Source: Pseudomonadota bacterium (GTDB lineage Bacteria; Pseudomonadota; Gammaproteobacteria; Burkholderiales; Rhodocyclaceae). Taken from it: 64,000 nucleotides of DNA. The stretch covers positions 1 to 64,000 of the forward strand of contig JAJZSW010000001.1 in assembly GCA_021849505.1 (NCBI GenBank), in the 5' to 3' direction. Of this stretch, positions 10,271-21,770 are shown one piece after another (positions within the stretch are counted from its first letter, which is position 1; every line of letters starts with the position of its first letter). The notes below the pieces were generated by a model. It was not told where the DNA came from. It was given only the letters and a program-made list of their open reading frames with translations, and did no database searches. The position numbers and the translations under genes are program-made.

Positions 10271-10342
10271 GGCTGTAATCGAGGCAGGGAGAGGTGGGAA
10301 AGAGGCCCCTGTGCGATAATTTTTCTTTTTTTGGAGACGACC

Positions 10343-10462
10343 ATGAAAAAGCTGCTGTTGTTCATTGTTGCGACGCTTTTCCTGGCCGGATGCAACACCG
10401 TCCAGGGCATCGGCAAGGATATCGAAAAGGGTGGCGAAGCCATCCAGAAAGCCGTCAAGTAA
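10343..10462 (+). CDS. Entericidin-like small lipoprotein
   Basis: A 39-residue peptide, MKKLLLFIVATLFLAGC followed by NTVQGIGKDIEKGGEAIQKAVK. Cys17 is the lipidation site, and the tail matches the entericidin A/B pattern (NTxxGxGxDIxxxGxxIxxAA). Entericidins are outer-membrane lipoproteins tied to a toxin/antidote pair in enterobacteria. Only one copy is present here, so no pair can be claimed. A GGAGACG ribosome site precedes the ATG. Confidence 0.88.
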   Translation: MKKLLLFIVATLFLAGCNTVQGIGKDIEKGGEAIQKAVK

Positions 10463-10490
10463 TCCCCACTGCTGTTAGACAGGAACCGAC

Positions 10491-11543
10491 ATGAAAATTT
10501 GTGTACTGCCCGGTGATGGCATCGGCCCGGAAATTACCGCCGAAGCCGTCCGCGTTCTGAAAGCGCTCGGTCTGGAATTCGAAATGGAAGAGGCGCTGCT
10601 TGGCGGCTGTGCCGTCGATGCGACGGGCAATCCCTACCCCGAGGCCACGCAGAAGCTGGCGCGCGCCGCCGACGCGGTCCTGCTCGGCGCCGTCGGCGGC
10701 CCGCAGTGGGACAACAATCCGCGCGAGCAGCGTCCCGAACGCGGCCTCCTTGGCATCCGCAAGGATCTCGGCCTGTTCGCCAACCTGCGTCCCGCCGTGC
10801 TCTATCCCGAACTCGCCAACGCCTCGACGCTCAAGCCCGAAGTGGTGGCCGGCCTCGACATCCTGATCGTGCGCGAACTGACCGGCGACATCTACTTCGG
10901 TCAGCCGCGCGGCATCGAAACGCGCAATGGCGAGCGCGTCGGCGTCAATACGATGGTGTATTCCGAGAGCGAAATCCGCCGCATCGCGCGCGTCGCGTTC
11001 GAGGCCGCGCGCAAGCGCAACAGGAAGGTCTGCTCGGTCGACAAGATGAATGTGCTCGAATGCACCCAGCTCTGGCGCGACGTCGTCATCGAAACCGCCA
11101 GGGACTATCCGGACATCGAGTTGTCGCACATGCTGGTGGACAACTGTGCGATGCAGCTGGTGCGCAACCCGAAGCAGTTCGACGTCGTCGTGACCGGCAA
11201 CATGTTCGGCGACATCCTGTCGGATGAGGCTTCGATGCTGACCGGCTCGATCGGCATGCTGCCGTCGGCGTCGCTGGACGAGAAGAACAAGGGTCTGTAC
11301 GAGCCGAGCCACGGATCCGCGCCGGACATCGCGGGCAAGGGCGTGGCCAACCCGCTGGCGACGATCCTGTCGGCCGCCATGATGTTGCGCTATACGTTCA
11401 ACAACGAAACGGCGGCGAACCGCGTCGAGAATGCGGTGAAGAAGGTGCTGGCCCAAGGCTTCCGCACCGGCGACATCTACGAGCCTGGCATGAAGCGGGT
11501 CGGCACGAAGGAAATGGGCGACGCGGTTCTCGCGGCGCTGTGA
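10491..11543 (+). CDS. leuB: 3-isopropylmalate dehydrogenase
   Basis: A 350-residue NAD-dependent enzyme that oxidatively decarboxylates 3-isopropylmalate in leucine synthesis. Visible signatures are the N-terminal [31 protein letters not shown] with the catalytic region, the metal and substrate segment [25 protein letters not shown], and [18 protein letters not shown]. It sits upstream of asd, the usual betaproteobacterial arrangement (leuB-asd-fimV-truA). Confidence 0.98.
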   Translation: MKICVLPGDGIGPEITAEAVRVLKALGLEFEMEEALLGGCAVDATGNPYPEATQKLARAADAVLLGAVGGPQWDNNPREQRPERGLLGIRKDLGLFANLRPAVLYPELANASTLKPEVVAGLDILIVRELTGDIYFGQPRGIETRNGERVGVNTMVYSESEIRRIARVAFEAARKRNRKVCSVDKMNVLECTQLWRDVVIETARDYPDIELSHMLVDNCAMQLVRNPKQFDVVVTGNMFGDILSDEASMLTGSIGMLPSASLDEKNKGLYEPSHGSAPDIAGKGVANPLATILSAAMMLRYTFNNETAANRVENAVKKVLAQGFRTGDIYEPGMKRVGTKEMGDAVLAAL

Positions 11544-11568
11544 GATTCAACACTTGAGGTAAGCGGAA

Positions 11569-12690
11569 ATGAAAAAGGTAGGTCTGATCGGATGGCGCGG
11601 CATGGTCGGCTCGGTACTGATGCAGCGCATGCGGGAAGAGGGCGATTTCAAGTTGATCGAGCCGGTGTTCTTCACGACATCGAACGTCGGCGGCAAGGGG
11701 CCGGCGGAAGCCGGTGATGTCCCGCTCAAGGATGCGAAGGACATCGCGGCGCTCAAGCAGATGGACATCATCATCACCTGCCAGGGCGGCGACTACACCA
11801 AGGAGGTCTTCGGCCCCTTGCGCGCCGCCGGCTGGAATGGCTACTGGATCGATGCCGCCTCGAGCCTGCGCATGGCCGACGATGCGATCATCATCCTCGA
11901 CCCGGTCAACCTCGACGTCATCAAGGCCGGACTGGGCATGGGCATCAGGAATTACATCGGCGGCAACTGCACGGTTTCGCTGATGCTGATGGGCCTCGGC
12001 GGCCTGTTCCATCACAACCTGGTCGAGTGGATTTCGGCGATGACCTATCAGGCCGCCTCCGGGGCGGGGGCTCAGAACATGCGCGAACTGCTGGCCCAGA
12101 TGGGGGTGCTGCACGATGCGGTGAAGGCGGAACTCGCCGACCCGGCCTCGGCGATCCTCGACATCGATCGCAAGGTGGCCGAGACCATGCGCTCCAGCGC
12201 CATGCCGACCAAGAACTTCCGTGGCGTGCCGCTCGCCGGCAGCCTGATCCCCTGGATCGACGTGCCGGTCGAAGGCGGCCAGTCCAAGGAGGAGTGGAAG
12301 GGCGGGGCGGAGTGCAACAAGATCCTCGGCAAGCCGGCATTCCGCTCGCCAGGCAGCATTCCGATCGACGGCCTGTGCGTGCGCGTCGGCGCTATGCGCT
12401 GCCACTCGCAAGGCCTGACCATCAAACTCAGGAAGGATGTGCCGCTCGACGAGTTGAGCAACATCATCGCCAGGGGCAACGACTGGGTGAAGGTCGTGCC
12501 CAACGAGCGTGAAATTTCGGAACGCGAACTGACGCCGGCTGCCGTGACCGGGACCTTGTCTGTTCCGGTCGGTCGCCTGCACAAGCTGGCCATGGGGCCG
12601 GAATATCTCGGCGCCTTCACCTGCGGCGATCAGTTGCTGTGGGGGGCGGCCGAACCCCTGCGCCGGATGTTGCGAATTTTGCTCGGTTGA
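11569..12690 (+). CDS. asd: Aspartate-semialdehyde dehydrogenase
   Basis: A 373-residue NADPH enzyme that converts aspartyl phosphate to the semialdehyde for Lys, Met, Thr and diaminopimelate synthesis. It has the N-terminal Rossmann motif [17 protein letters not shown] and the catalytic cysteine in [15 protein letters not shown] near residue 135. [11 protein letters not shown] and the C-terminal [16 protein letters not shown] also match. It resembles the Gram-negative type of about 370 residues. Confidence 0.98.
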   Translation: MKKVGLIGWRGMVGSVLMQRMREEGDFKLIEPVFFTTSNVGGKGPAEAGDVPLKDAKDIAALKQMDIIITCQGGDYTKEVFGPLRAAGWNGYWIDAASSLRMADDAIIILDPVNLDVIKAGLGMGIRNYIGGNCTVSLMLMGLGGLFHHNLVEWISAMTYQAASGAGAQNMRELLAQMGVLHDAVKAELADPASAILDIDRKVAETMRSSAMPTKNFRGVPLAGSLIPWIDVPVEGGQSKEEWKGGAECNKILGKPAFRSPGSIPIDGLCVRVGAMRCHSQGLTIKLRKDVPLDELSNIIARGNDWVKVVPNEREISERELTPAAVTGTLSVPVGRLHKLAMGPEYLGAFTCGDQLLWGAAEPLRRMLRILLG

Positions 12691-12787
12691 TATTCGTATC
12701 CGGCATATAAAGCAATGGTCGAGCTTGCGCCTTTAAGTGCATGATGTTATTTTGAATACCGTCCACCCATATCCGGCGGGGTCAATT

Positions 12788-15544
12788 GTGAATAAATCAC
12801 TCAAACCATCGATATTCAAAACGTCCTTGATGGCCATGCTGCTGACCAGTGCATTCACTGCTCAGGCGGCTGGCCTTGGCAAGTTGAGTGTGTATTCCGG
12901 TATCGGCCAGCAACTCAATGCCGAGGTTGCGTTGAGTGCGACACCCGCCGAATTGGGTTCGATGACGGCCAAGCTGGCTTCCCATGAGGCTTTCCGGGAA
13001 GCCGGCATCGAATACATGTCGTTGCTGTCTGATGTACGCATCAGTGTCGAAAAAAATTCCACCGGCCAGCCGGTGCTTAAACTGACGACAGTACGTCCGA
13101 TCAGCGAGCCATTCCTGCATTTCCTGGTCGAGTTGAGCTGGACCTCCGGGCGGATGGTCAGGGAATACACCTTCCTGCTCGATCCGCCGGAAATGCTGCA
13201 GGTGGCCAAGCCGGCCTCGGTCGTGGCACCTTCTGCTCCGGCCATCAAGACTCTCCCGCCTGTCGCCGCGCCGCTACCGTCCAGGCCTGTGGCCGCGGCG
13301 CCTGAAAAGCCAGCATCCGCCCCTGGCGATTATCGGGTGAAGCAGGGCGATACGCTGAGCAAGATCGCCCGCGAAACCCGGCCTGAAGCGGTGACGCTCG
13401 ACCAGATGCTGGTGGCCTTGTTCAACGGCAATCAGGATGCCTTCGTCGGCAACAACATGAATCGCCTGCGCGCGGGGAAGATCCTTCGCATGCCGAGTCC
13501 GGCAGAGGCGAGCCAGGTTGGTCCGGCTGAGGCGCGCAAGCTGGTCATCAGTCATGCCGGCGAATTCAATGCCTATCGCAATCGGCTCGCCGGTGCCGCA
13601 GCGGCATCGGCGGCACCGGAAACGGCACCCCAACAGCAGGTCAGCGGCACGATCAAGCCGCAGGTGGAGGACAAGGTGTCTGCCCCGCCCGCCAAGGACA
13701 AGCTCGAGGTCTCGCGGACCGAGCCGGCCAAAACGGCTCAGACAATGGCTGGCAGCAGTCTCGAAGAAGACCTGATCGCCCGAGACAAGGCCTTGCGCGA
13801 GGCATCCGAACGGATTCTCCAGCTCGAAAAGAACATCGAAAACCTGAAGAAACTGGTCGAGGTCAAGAGCCAGACCGGAGCGAAGCTGCAACAGGAGGGC
13901 GAAGCCGTACAGCCCAAGCCTGCCGAGAAGCCCGCGGAACCTGTCAAGGCCGAAGCTCCAGTACCGCTACCGCTTGCACCGGTCGCGACGAGCGAGCCAG
14001 CAGCGAAGCCTGACGACGCCAAGCCGGCCGTGGAGCCGCCCAAGCCTGCTGAATCGAGCACGCCGCCTCCAGTAGCAAAAAAACCGGCGACAGTGCCGCC
14101 ACCGCCTCCTCCCGAGCCCAGCTTTATCGATGAGAACCCCGAACTCGTTTACGGTGGTGGTGGTTTCATCGCCCTGCTGCTCGGTTATCTCGGTTACTCC
14201 TCATGGCGACGGAAAAAGGCCCAGACTGGAGAGCCCGCCATTGAAGCAGCGCCGGCATTCGCCGCAACGACCGCCATTCCGGAAGCCAAGCCAGCGATAC
14301 CCGGAGCACCGGCCACGCCTTTCGATACTGGCGAGATTTCCATCCAGGGCGAATTCAGCGAAGGCGGCCTGCTGACCAATGAAGAAATCGTCGATCCGGT
14401 AGCCGAAGCCGATGTGCTGATGGCGTATGGCCGCGATCGCCAGGCCGAGGAAATTCTTCAGGAAGGACTCATCAAGGATCCGTCGCGTACGGCGATCCAC
14501 ATGAAGCTGCTCGAGTTGTATGCGAAGCAGGAAAATATTGCCCAGTTCGAGACGGTTGCCGAAAAATTGCATGCCCTGAACAACGGTCGCGGGGCGGATT
14601 GGGAAAAGGCTCTGGCGGTCGCACGCACGCTTGGTCTTTCGGGGGGGATTTTCGGTGCCGCGGCTGCAGTCGCGGAGATTATCCAGCCCGTCCCGGATAG
14701 CGTCGAGCCTGCCGTGACCGGCGAGGCGCAGGAGGATGCCGGGGCTGCCAGCGCCCTTGCCGTGCCGCTAGCAGAGGGGCTGGTCGAAGCCCCTGCTGGC
14801 GAGGAGGTGCCTTCTCTCGAGTTCGATCTCGATCTGGGGACGTCGGCAGGGACCGAGGTGGCTGCAGCGGTCGCTGCTGCCGAGCAGGCCGCGGCTGCCC
14901 CGGTAAATGATGATGACATGAGTCTCGATTTCGACTTCGACCTTGGTACTCCCGAGGCAGAGCAGGCTGTCGAGGCGGTCGTCGAGAGGGCCGTGGCGCC
15001 TGTCGAGGCGAGTTTGGCGGACATGGATTTCGATCTCGATCTGGGTTCACCGGTCGAGCCGGATGCGGATGCGTCTGCCGCAGTGGCTCAGCAAGTCGAT
15101 AGCGTGCCGGATGAAGCTCCCGGTGCCGGCGGCATCGGAGAGCTCAAGCTCGATTTCGATCTCGAACTCGACCAGGGGCTCGCGGCGACAGCTGCCGCCG
15201 AGCCGGTTGTCGATGAGACCGATCTGGTGCTGGATTTCCCCGCAGCCGAGGGGCCGGGGTTGGAGACCCCGGCAGTGGCGACAGCTGCCGCCGAGCCGGT
15301 TGTCGAGGAGGCCGATCTGGTGTTGGATTTCCCCGCAGCCGAGGGGCCGGGGGCGGAGACGCAGGCAGCGGCTGGCAAGCCTGACAACCCCGAAGTCGCA
15401 ACCAAGCTTGAGTTGGCACAGGCTTACGAGGAAATGGGCGATCTCGAAGGCGCACGCGAATTGCTTAACGAGGTTGTCAGCGAGGGCAGTGAAGCCCAAC
15501 AGGCACAGGCGCGCGCGAAGCTCGACCAGATGGGCATCGCCTGA
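12788..15544 (+). CDS. fimV: FimV-like peptidoglycan-binding pilus/twitching assembly protein
   Basis: A large acidic FimV family protein. The GTG start at 12788 gives a signal peptide (MNKSLKPSIFKTSLMAMLL...AQAA). The conserved FimV N-domain (LGKLSVYSGIGQQLNAEV) follows, then a LysM segment near residues 175-235 (YRVKQGDTLSKIA). Next come a coiled coil, a Pro-rich linker, one membrane segment (GGGGFIALLLGYLGY), a cytoplasmic part with repeated FDLDLG acidic motifs, and a C-terminal TPR-like FimV domain (KLELAQAYEEMGDLEGARELL). A 93-bp tandem duplication lies at 15184-15369. The frame is open 51 bases further upstream. Confidence 0.93.
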   Translation: MNKSLKPSIFKTSLMAMLLTSAFTAQAAGLGKLSVYSGIGQQLNAEVALSATPAELGSMTAKLASHEAFREAGIEYMSLLSDVRISVEKNSTGQPVLKLTTVRPISEPFLHFLVELSWTSGRMVREYTFLLDPPEMLQVAKPASVVAPSAPAIKTLPPVAAPLPSRPVAAAPEKPASAPGDYRVKQGDTLSKIARETRPEAVTLDQMLVALFNGNQDAFVGNNMNRLRAGKILRMPSPAEASQVGPAEARKLVISHAGEFNAYRNRLAGAAAASAAPETAPQQQVSGTIKPQVEDKVSAPPAKDKLEVSRTEPAKTAQTMAGSSLEEDLIARDKALREASERILQLEKNIENLKKLVEVKSQTGAKLQQEGEAVQPKPAEKPAEPVKAEAPVPLPLAPVATSEPAAKPDDAKPAVEPPKPAESSTPPPVAKKPATVPPPPPPEPSFIDENPELVYGGGGFIALLLGYLGYSSWRRKKAQTGEPAIEAAPAFAATTAIPEAKPAIPGAPATPFDTGEISIQGEFSEGGLLTNEEIVDPVAEADVLMAYGRDRQAEEILQEGLIKDPSRTAIHMKLLELYAKQENIAQFETVAEKLHALNNGRGADWEKALAVARTLGLSGGIFGAAAAVAEIIQPVPDSVEPAVTGEAQEDAGAASALAVPLAEGLVEAPAGEEVPSLEFDLDLGTSAGTEVAAAVAAAEQAAAAPVNDDDMSLDFDFDLGTPEAEQAVEAVVERAVAPVEASLADMDFDLDLGSPVEPDADASAAVAQQVDSVPDEAPGAGGIGELKLDFDLELDQGLAATAAAEPVVDETDLVLDFPAAEGPGLETPAVATAAAEPVVEEADLVLDFPAAEGPGAETQAAAGKPDNPEVATKLELAQAYEEMGDLEGARELLNEVVSEGSEAQQAQARAKLDQMGIA
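15184..15369 (+). repeat. Two-unit 93-bp tandem repeat inside fimV
   Basis: Two adjacent, nearly identical 31-codon units each encode ATAAAEPVVxExDLVLDFPA followed by AEGPG. The reading frame is kept. Confidence 0.8.
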
Positions 15545-15589
15545 CAGGAGTCGCCACGACAGCGCTTGTCGTGGCGAACAGTTTTCCCG

Positions 15590-16186
15590 ATGTTCCATCC
15601 GGCATCGCTGTTGCTTTCCTGGTTTGGGTTCGCGCTGTCCTTGCAGTGGCTCACGCTGGAATGGCTGCTGCCGATTGCTTTCGGGTCTTCCCTCGCTGCT
15701 GTCGTGATCGCACCTGAGCGCAGCCTCAACCTGCTGCGGCGTTCGCGGTGGCTGCTCATCTCGCTTGCCGTGCTGTATTTCTTCATGACCCCCGGCGAAT
15801 TCGTTCCCGGTGTCGTTGGCGCCATCGGTATCACCTACGAGGGCTTGCAGCAAGGTGGCATGCAGATCGCTCTGTTGCTGGCAATGCTGGCCAGCCTTGC
15901 CCTGCTGCACCGGATGATCGGCACGACGGGGCTGCTTGCCGGAAGCCACTGGTTGCTGAGCCCCTTTCCCTGGCGCGAGGCCACGGTGGTGCGGTTGATG
16001 TTGGTGCTGGAGTATCTGGAGCAGGAACGGCCCGCTCACTGGCGGGAATGGCTGACCCCGAATCCGAAAAAAGAAACGACGCTGCCGGACAAATTCGTGC
16101 TGGCCATGCCGCAATTTCATCTGCCGGATTGCGCGCTGTTGCTGTTCGTGACAGGGGTGGTGCTTATCGTGATGATCCGTTCATGA
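15590..16186 (+). CDS. Conserved membrane protein of unknown function
   Basis: A protein of about 198 residues with 4-5 hydrophobic segments (LLLSWFGFALSLQWLTLEWLL, WLLISLAVLYFFM, IALLLAMLASLALLHRM, and CALLLFVTGVVLIVMI at the C-terminus). The central PGVVGAIGITYEGLQQG is faintly like energy-coupling transporter T components, which is not enough to name it. It lies between fimV and truA and overlaps truA by ATGA, so it is cotranslated. ATG at 15590 or TTG at 15566 could be the start; neither has a clear ribosome site. Confidence 0.65.
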   Translation: MFHPASLLLSWFGFALSLQWLTLEWLLPIAFGSSLAAVVIAPERSLNLLRRSRWLLISLAVLYFFMTPGEFVPGVVGAIGITYEGLQQGGMQIALLLAMLASLALLHRMIGTTGLLAGSHWLLSPFPWREATVVRLMLVLEYLEQERPAHWREWLTPNPKKETTLPDKFVLAMPQFHLPDCALLLFVTGVVLIVMIRS

Positions 16187-16977
16187 GGATAGCGCTCGGC
16201 CTCGAATACGATGGTGCGGGCTTTTCCGGATGGCAGTCGCAGCCGGGTGGCAATACCGTTCAGGATGTGCTCGAAACTGCCTTGTCGGCGGTGGCCGGCA
16301 TGCCGGTTCCGGTGGTCTGTGCCGGCCGGACCGATGCCGGGGTCCATGCGACCGCGCAGGTCGTGCATTTCGAGGTTGCCGTGGAGCGGCCTGCGAGGGC
16401 ATGGGTGCGCGGCACAAACGCGCATCTCCCCCCTGCGGTAGCCGTGCGCTGGGCTGTGCCGGTCAGCGACGAGTTTCACGCCCGCTTTTCCGCGCGGGCC
16501 CGCTCCTACCGGTACATCCTGCTCAATCGTCCCGAGCGGCCCGGATTGATGGCCGGCAAGGTTGGCTGGTGTCATCGTCCCCTGGATGTCGCCGCCATGC
16601 AGGCGGCGACATCCAGCCTGATCGGCGAACACGACTTTTCGTCCTTCCGAGCTTCAGGCTGCCAGTCCAAGACGCCGGTCAAGACCCTCTATCGCTTCGA
16701 GATCTCCCGCCAGGGCGACCAGGTGATCTTCGACTGCTGTGCCAATGCCTTCCTGCACCACATGGTACGCAATCTGGTCGGGGCGCTGGTCTATGTCGGC
16801 ATGGGGCGGATAACTCCTGCCGGCTTTGCCGCCCTGCTGGCGGCGCGCGATCGTCGACTCGGGGCGCCAACCTATGCACCGGACGGCCTGTACTTGATGG
16901 GGGTCGACTATGGCGACCGGTGGGCTTTGCCCCAACAGGGACGTATCATGGCGGTTCCGCAACTGCCGGTCAGCTGA
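16183..16977 (+). CDS. truA: tRNA pseudouridine(38-40) synthase
   Basis: A 264-residue enzyme that modifies uridines 38-40 in tRNA anticodon arms. It has the N-terminal LGLEYDGAGFSGWQ, the catalytic aspartate in CAGRTDAGVHA, and the C-terminal NAFLHHMVRNLVGALVYVG. ATG at 16183 overlaps the upstream stop. Confidence 0.97.
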   Translation: MRIALGLEYDGAGFSGWQSQPGGNTVQDVLETALSAVAGMPVPVVCAGRTDAGVHATAQVVHFEVAVERPARAWVRGTNAHLPPAVAVRWAVPVSDEFHARFSARARSYRYILLNRPERPGLMAGKVGWCHRPLDVAAMQAATSSLIGEHDFSSFRASGCQSKTPVKTLYRFEISRQGDQVIFDCCANAFLHHMVRNLVGALVYVGMGRITPAGFAALLAARDRRLGAPTYAPDGLYLMGVDYGDRWALPQQGRIMAVPQLPVS

Positions 16978-16981
16978 TTTC

Positions 16982-17620
16982 ATGCACCGAACCCGCATCA
17001 AGATCTGCGGCATCACCCGAAACGAAGACCTCGCCGCGGCAGTGAGTGCCGGTGCGGATGCTCTCGGTTTCGTGTTCTATCCCCCAAGTCCCCGCTTCCT
17101 GGCGGCGGAGGCGGCCGCCCTGCTGGCTCGGCAGGTGCCGCCTTTCGTGACGCGCGTGGGATTGTTCGTGAATGCCGAACCGGCGACGGTGCGGGAGACT
17201 CTGACGCAGGTGCCGATCGATCTGCTGCAGTTCCATGGCGACGAGGACGCACATTATTGCGAGCAGTTCGGCCGTCCCTACATCAAGGCGGCGCGGGTGA
17301 GGCCGAATAGCACAAGGGGCGATCTGTTAGAATTCGCCCGCGCTTTTCAGACCGCTCAAGGCCTGTTGCTCGATGCCTGGGTCGATGCGTACGGCGGAGC
17401 GGGGCAGTCTTTCGACTGGTCGCTGATTCCTGAAAACCTGCCCTTGCCAATGGTGCTGTCCGGAGGGCTTCATGCAGACAACGTCGTCGAAGCAGTCGTT
17501 AAAACGCGTCCTTGGGCGGTTGATGTGAGCAGTGGGGTCGAGTTCTCCAAGGGCATCAAGGATGCAGCAAAGATCGCCGCCTTCGTGGCGGCAGTGAGAA
17601 TGGCAGATGTCAGACAATAA
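16982..17620 (+). CDS. trpF: Phosphoribosylanthranilate isomerase
   Basis: A 212-residue single (beta/alpha)8 barrel that isomerises PRA to CdRP in tryptophan synthesis. The N-terminal [13 protein letters not shown] holds the catalytic cysteine. [18 protein letters not shown] and the catalytic-aspartate and phosphate regions [18 protein letters not shown] and [10 protein letters not shown] follow. It overlaps trpB by 14 bases in the order trpF-trpB-trpA, typical of betaproteobacteria. Confidence 0.97.
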   Translation: MHRTRIKICGITRNEDLAAAVSAGADALGFVFYPPSPRFLAAEAAALLARQVPPFVTRVGLFVNAEPATVRETLTQVPIDLLQFHGDEDAHYCEQFGRPYIKAARVRPNSTRGDLLEFARAFQTAQGLLLDAWVDAYGGAGQSFDWSLIPENLPLPMVLSGGLHADNVVEAVVKTRPWAVDVSSGVEFSKGIKDAAKIAAFVAAVRMADVRQ

Positions 17621-18812
17621 ATACAAGATGCCCGATGAACACGGGCATTTTGGGAAATATGGCGGTATTTTCGTTGCCGAAACCCTGATTCCGGCGCTCA
17701 CGGAACTGGACGAGGCTTATGCCTCGGCCAAGAACGACCCGGCATTCAGGGCCGAGTTCGAGTACGAACTGGCCCATTACGTCGGGCGTCCCAGCCCGAT
17801 CTACCATGCCCGACGCTGGTCGGAAGCCCTCGGCGGCGCGCAGATCTACTTGAAGCGCGAAGATCTCAACCATACCGGCGCCCACAAGATCAACAACGGC
17901 ATCGGCCAGGCACTGCTGGCCCGGCGTATGGGCAAGCCGCGGGTGATCGCGGAAACGGGGGCCGGCATGCATGGCGTCGCCAGCGCGACCGTCGCGGCGC
18001 GCTACGGCATGGAATGTGTGGTGTACATGGGCAGCGAGGACGTCAGGCGCCAAGCCGCGAACGTCTATCGCATGAAGGTACTCGGCGCGACCGTCGTGCC
18101 GGTCGAATCCGGTTCGAAGACGCTCAAGGATGCGCTCAACGAGGCGATGCGCGACTGGGTCACCAACATCGGGAATACCTTCTACATCATCGGCACCGTG
18201 GCCGGCCCGCATCCTTACCCGATGATGGTGCGCGACTTCCAGTCGGTGATCGGCCGCGAGTGCATTCCGCAAATGTCGGCGCTGGCGGGACGGCAACCCG
18301 ATCAGGTGATCGCCTGCGTCGGCGGCGGTTCCAACGCGATGGGTATTTTCTACGACTACATCCCGCGCGACGAGGTCAGGCTGGTCGGTGTCGAGGCGGC
18401 CGGCTTCGGCATGGAGACCGGCAAGTATGCCGCTTCACTGACGGCCGGCAAGCCCGGCGTGCTGCACGGCAACCGCACCTATCTGCTGCAGGACGCGAAC
18501 GGCCAGATCATCGAGACCCATTCGGTTTCGGCCGGTCTCGACTATCCGGGCGTCGGCCCCGAGCATGCCTGGCTCAAGGATTCAGGCCGTGCCGAATACG
18601 TGACCGTGACCGACGACGAGGCGCTCAAGGCCTTTCACGACCTCTGCTGCAACGAGGGGATCATCCCGGCGCTGGAGTCGAGCCATGCGCTGGCTTATGC
18701 AGCGCGCATCGCGCCGACATTGGCCAAGGACAAGATCCTGCTCGTCAATCTGTCCGGCCGCGGCGACAAGGACATGCATACCGTGGCTGAAAAGGCCGGG
18801 ATAGGATTCTGA
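17607..18812 (+). CDS. trpB: Tryptophan synthase beta subunit
   Basis: A 401-residue, PLP-dependent subunit that condenses indole with serine. The PLP lysine is in [25 protein letters not shown] binds the cofactor phosphate, and the C-terminal segment [12 protein letters not shown] is conserved. Repeat copy 3 at 18271-18295 encodes MSALAGRQ just before the GGGSN loop, a stretch that varies in the family. Confidence 0.98.
   Translation: MSDNKYKMPDEHGHFGKYGGIFVAETLIPALTELDEAYASAKNDPAFRAEFEYELAHYVGRPSPIYHARRWSEALGGAQIYLKREDLNHTGAHKINNGIGQALLARRMGKPRVIAETGAGMHGVASATVAARYGMECVVYMGSEDVRRQAANVYRMKVLGATVVPVESGSKTLKDALNEAMRDWVTNIGNTFYIIGTVAGPHPYPMMVRDFQSVIGRECIPQMSALAGRQPDQVIACVGGGSNAMGIFYDYIPRDEVRLVGVEAAGFGMETGKYAASLTAGKPGVLHGNRTYLLQDANGQIIETHSVSAGLDYPGVGPEHAWLKDSGRAEYVTVTDDEALKAFHDLCCNEGIIPALESSHALAYAARIAPTLAKDKILLVNLSGRGDKDMHTVAEKAGIGF
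18271..18295 (+). repeat. Dispersed 25-bp repeat, copy 3 (inside trpB)
   Basis: It reads AAATGTCGGCGCTGGC then GGGACGGCA. From position 18275 onward the match to consensus is complete. It is read in a different frame (MSALAGRQ) from copies 2, 5, 7, 9 and 11. Confidence 0.8.
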
Positions 18813-18813
18813 C

Positions 18814-19619
18814 ATGTCGAGAATTTCCGCAAAGTTTGCCGAGTTGCAGAGCCAACAGCGCAAGGCCCTGATTCCCTTCATTACCGCCGGCGATCCCGAA
18901 CCCGGTCAGACCCCGCTGCTGATGCATGCATTGGTGAAGGGCGGCGCCGACATCATCGAACTGGGGGTTCCGTTCTCCGATCCGATGGCCGACGGCCCGA
19001 CGATCCAGCGCGCTTCGGAACGCGCGCTGACCTATGGCACGAGTCTGCGCATCGTGCTGGGGATGGTGCATGAGTTCCGCAAGACCGACGCGACGACGCC
19101 CGTCGTGCTGATGGGCTATGCGAACCCGGTCGAAGCCTACGGGCAGGAAGCCTTTGCCCGCGACGCACAGGTGGCGGGCGTCGATGGCGTGCTGACGGTC
19201 GATTACCCGCCGGAAGAATGCTCCGGCTTCGCCGACCTGCTGCAGACGCATGGCATCGATCCGATCTTCCTGCTGGCGCCGACTTCCGAGGAGAAGCGCT
19301 TCTCCGACGTGGCCGAACTGGGCAGCGGCTACATCTACTACGTGTCGCTCAAGGGCGTGACGGGTTCGGCCACGATCGATCTCGACGAAGTGGCGCGGCG
19401 CATCCCGGCGATCCGCGACAAGGTCGGCATGCCGGTCGGCGTCGGCTTCGGCATCCGCGACGCCGCGAGTGCGGCGCGTATCGCGCGCGTCGCCGACGCC
19501 GTGGTCATCGGCAGCAAGATCATCGAGACCATCGAGCAGTCACCGGCAGGCCAGGCGCCGGCACGCGTGACCGCTTTCCTGCGTGAAGTGCGCATGGCCA
19601 TGGATCAGGAGACACGGAA

Positions 19620-19623
<4 letters not shown>
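18814..19623 (+). CDS. trpA: Tryptophan synthase alpha subunit
   Basis: A 269-residue barrel enzyme that cleaves indole-3-glycerol phosphate and channels indole to TrpB. Catalytic Glu and Asp lie in [18 protein letters not shown] and [30 protein letters not shown] and [11 protein letters not shown] are phosphate-binding loops. It starts one base after the trpB stop and overlaps accD by 4 bases. Confidence 0.98.
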
Positions 19624-20479
<856 letters not shown>

Positions 20480-20480
<1 letters not shown>

Positions 20481-21766
20481 TGGTCGCTTCGCCGTCGTTC
20501 AGTCTGGATGACTGGCTGGCTCATCTCGAACATCTTCACCCGCGCGGGCAGGCAGGCATCGAACTCGGCCTCGAACGCGTGCGGCAGGTTTCGCGGGCGC
20601 TGGGCCAACGGCAAAACTGCCCGGTCATCACCGTCGGTGGCACCAACGGCAAGGGTTCGACCTGCGCGTTGCTCGAGCACATGCTGCTGGCTGCCGGGTA
20701 TCGCGTCGGCGTCTATACCTCGCCGCATCTGCTGCGCTACAACGAGCGCGTGCGCCTGAACGGTTTGCCGGCCGAGGATGCCGCATTCTGTGCAGCATTT
20801 GCGCGGGTCGAGGCAGCGCGCGGTGCTGTTCCCTTGACGTATTTCGAGTTCGGCACGCTCGCCGCCTGGGAAATGTTCGCCGCGGCGCAACTCGATGCAA
20901 TCATTCTCGAAGTCGGGCTGGGCGGCCGGCTCGATGCGACGAACATCTACGATGCCGACTGTGCGATCGTCGCCACCGTGGCGCTCGACCACATGGATTT
21001 CCTCGGCCCGACGCGCGAAACCATCGGCTTCGAGAAGGCCGGCATCTGCCGGTCCGGGCGGCCGCTGATCTGCGGCGATGCCGATCCGCCGTCCAGCCTG
21101 GTCGAAACCTGCCGTCTCGCCAGCGCCGACTTTCGCTGCATCGGCCGCGATTTCGGTTTCCAGCGCCAGGAAGGACAGTGGCAATACTGGCGCCGGGACG
21201 GGCGGAGTCTCGGCGGGCTGGCTTTTCCGGCGCTGCGCGGCGACTGTCAGTTGCACAACGCATCCTGCGCCATTGCCGCGCTGGATGTCTTGCAAGACCG
21301 TCTGCCGGTGTCGGCGCAGGATATCCGGCGCGGGCTCGCCGAGGTCGTGGTGGCGGGACGTTGCCAGGTATTGCCCGGGCGCCCGCAGATCGTCCTCGAT
21401 GTCGCCCACAATCCGCAGGCGGCGGCGGAGCTGGCGCACAGCATCGGCGGCATGGGCTATGCCCGCACGACCTGGGCGGTGTTCGGCATGATGGCCGACA
21501 AGGACCTGGCCGGCGTGGTCGAGGCCATGAAAGAGCGGGTCGATCGCTGGCTGCCCTGCGACCTGCCCGGGCCGCGCGCGGCAAACGCAACGCTGCTCGC
21601 CGAAGTCATCCGCAATGTCGGCGCCGGCGAGACGGCAGGCTGCTTTGCTTCCCCCGCTGCGGCGCTGCTTCATGCACAGGAGAATGCAGGTGGCGATGAT
21701 AGAATTTTGGCCTTCGGATCATTTCTGACGGTGGCGGGCGCGATGCGTTTCCTGAACCGCGATTGA
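20480..21766 (+). CDS. folC: Folylpolyglutamate/dihydrofolate synthase
   Basis: A 428-residue, ATP-dependent bifunctional enzyme that makes dihydrofolate and adds glutamates. The Mur-ligase-like P-loop is TVGGTNGKGSTCALLEHML; YTSPHLLRYNERV and LEVGLGGRLDATN are family signatures. It overlaps accD by one base. Two copies of the dispersed repeat lie in it (21110-21134 on the minus strand and 21613-21637 on the plus strand), the highest density of any gene here apart from the membrane gene at 62497. Confidence 0.97.
21110..21134 (-). repeat. Dispersed 25-bp repeat, copy 4 (inside folC)
   Basis: On the minus strand it reads GAAAGTCGGCGCTGGC then GAGACGGCA, a complete consensus match. Confidence 0.85.
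21613..21637 (+). repeat. Dispersed 25-bp repeat, copy 5 (inside folC)
   Basis: It reads CAATGTCGGCGCCGGC then GAGACGGCA and encodes NVGAGETA in the same frame as copy 2. Confidence 0.75.
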
Positions 21767-21770
21767 GGAC

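Noticed and set aside
19275-19295. A near match to the dispersed repeat in trpA (TTCCTGCTGGCGCCGACTTCC)
   Set aside because: It encodes FLLAPTS, a conserved TrpA motif, so the resemblance is explained by the protein; it also lacks the GCCGTC half.
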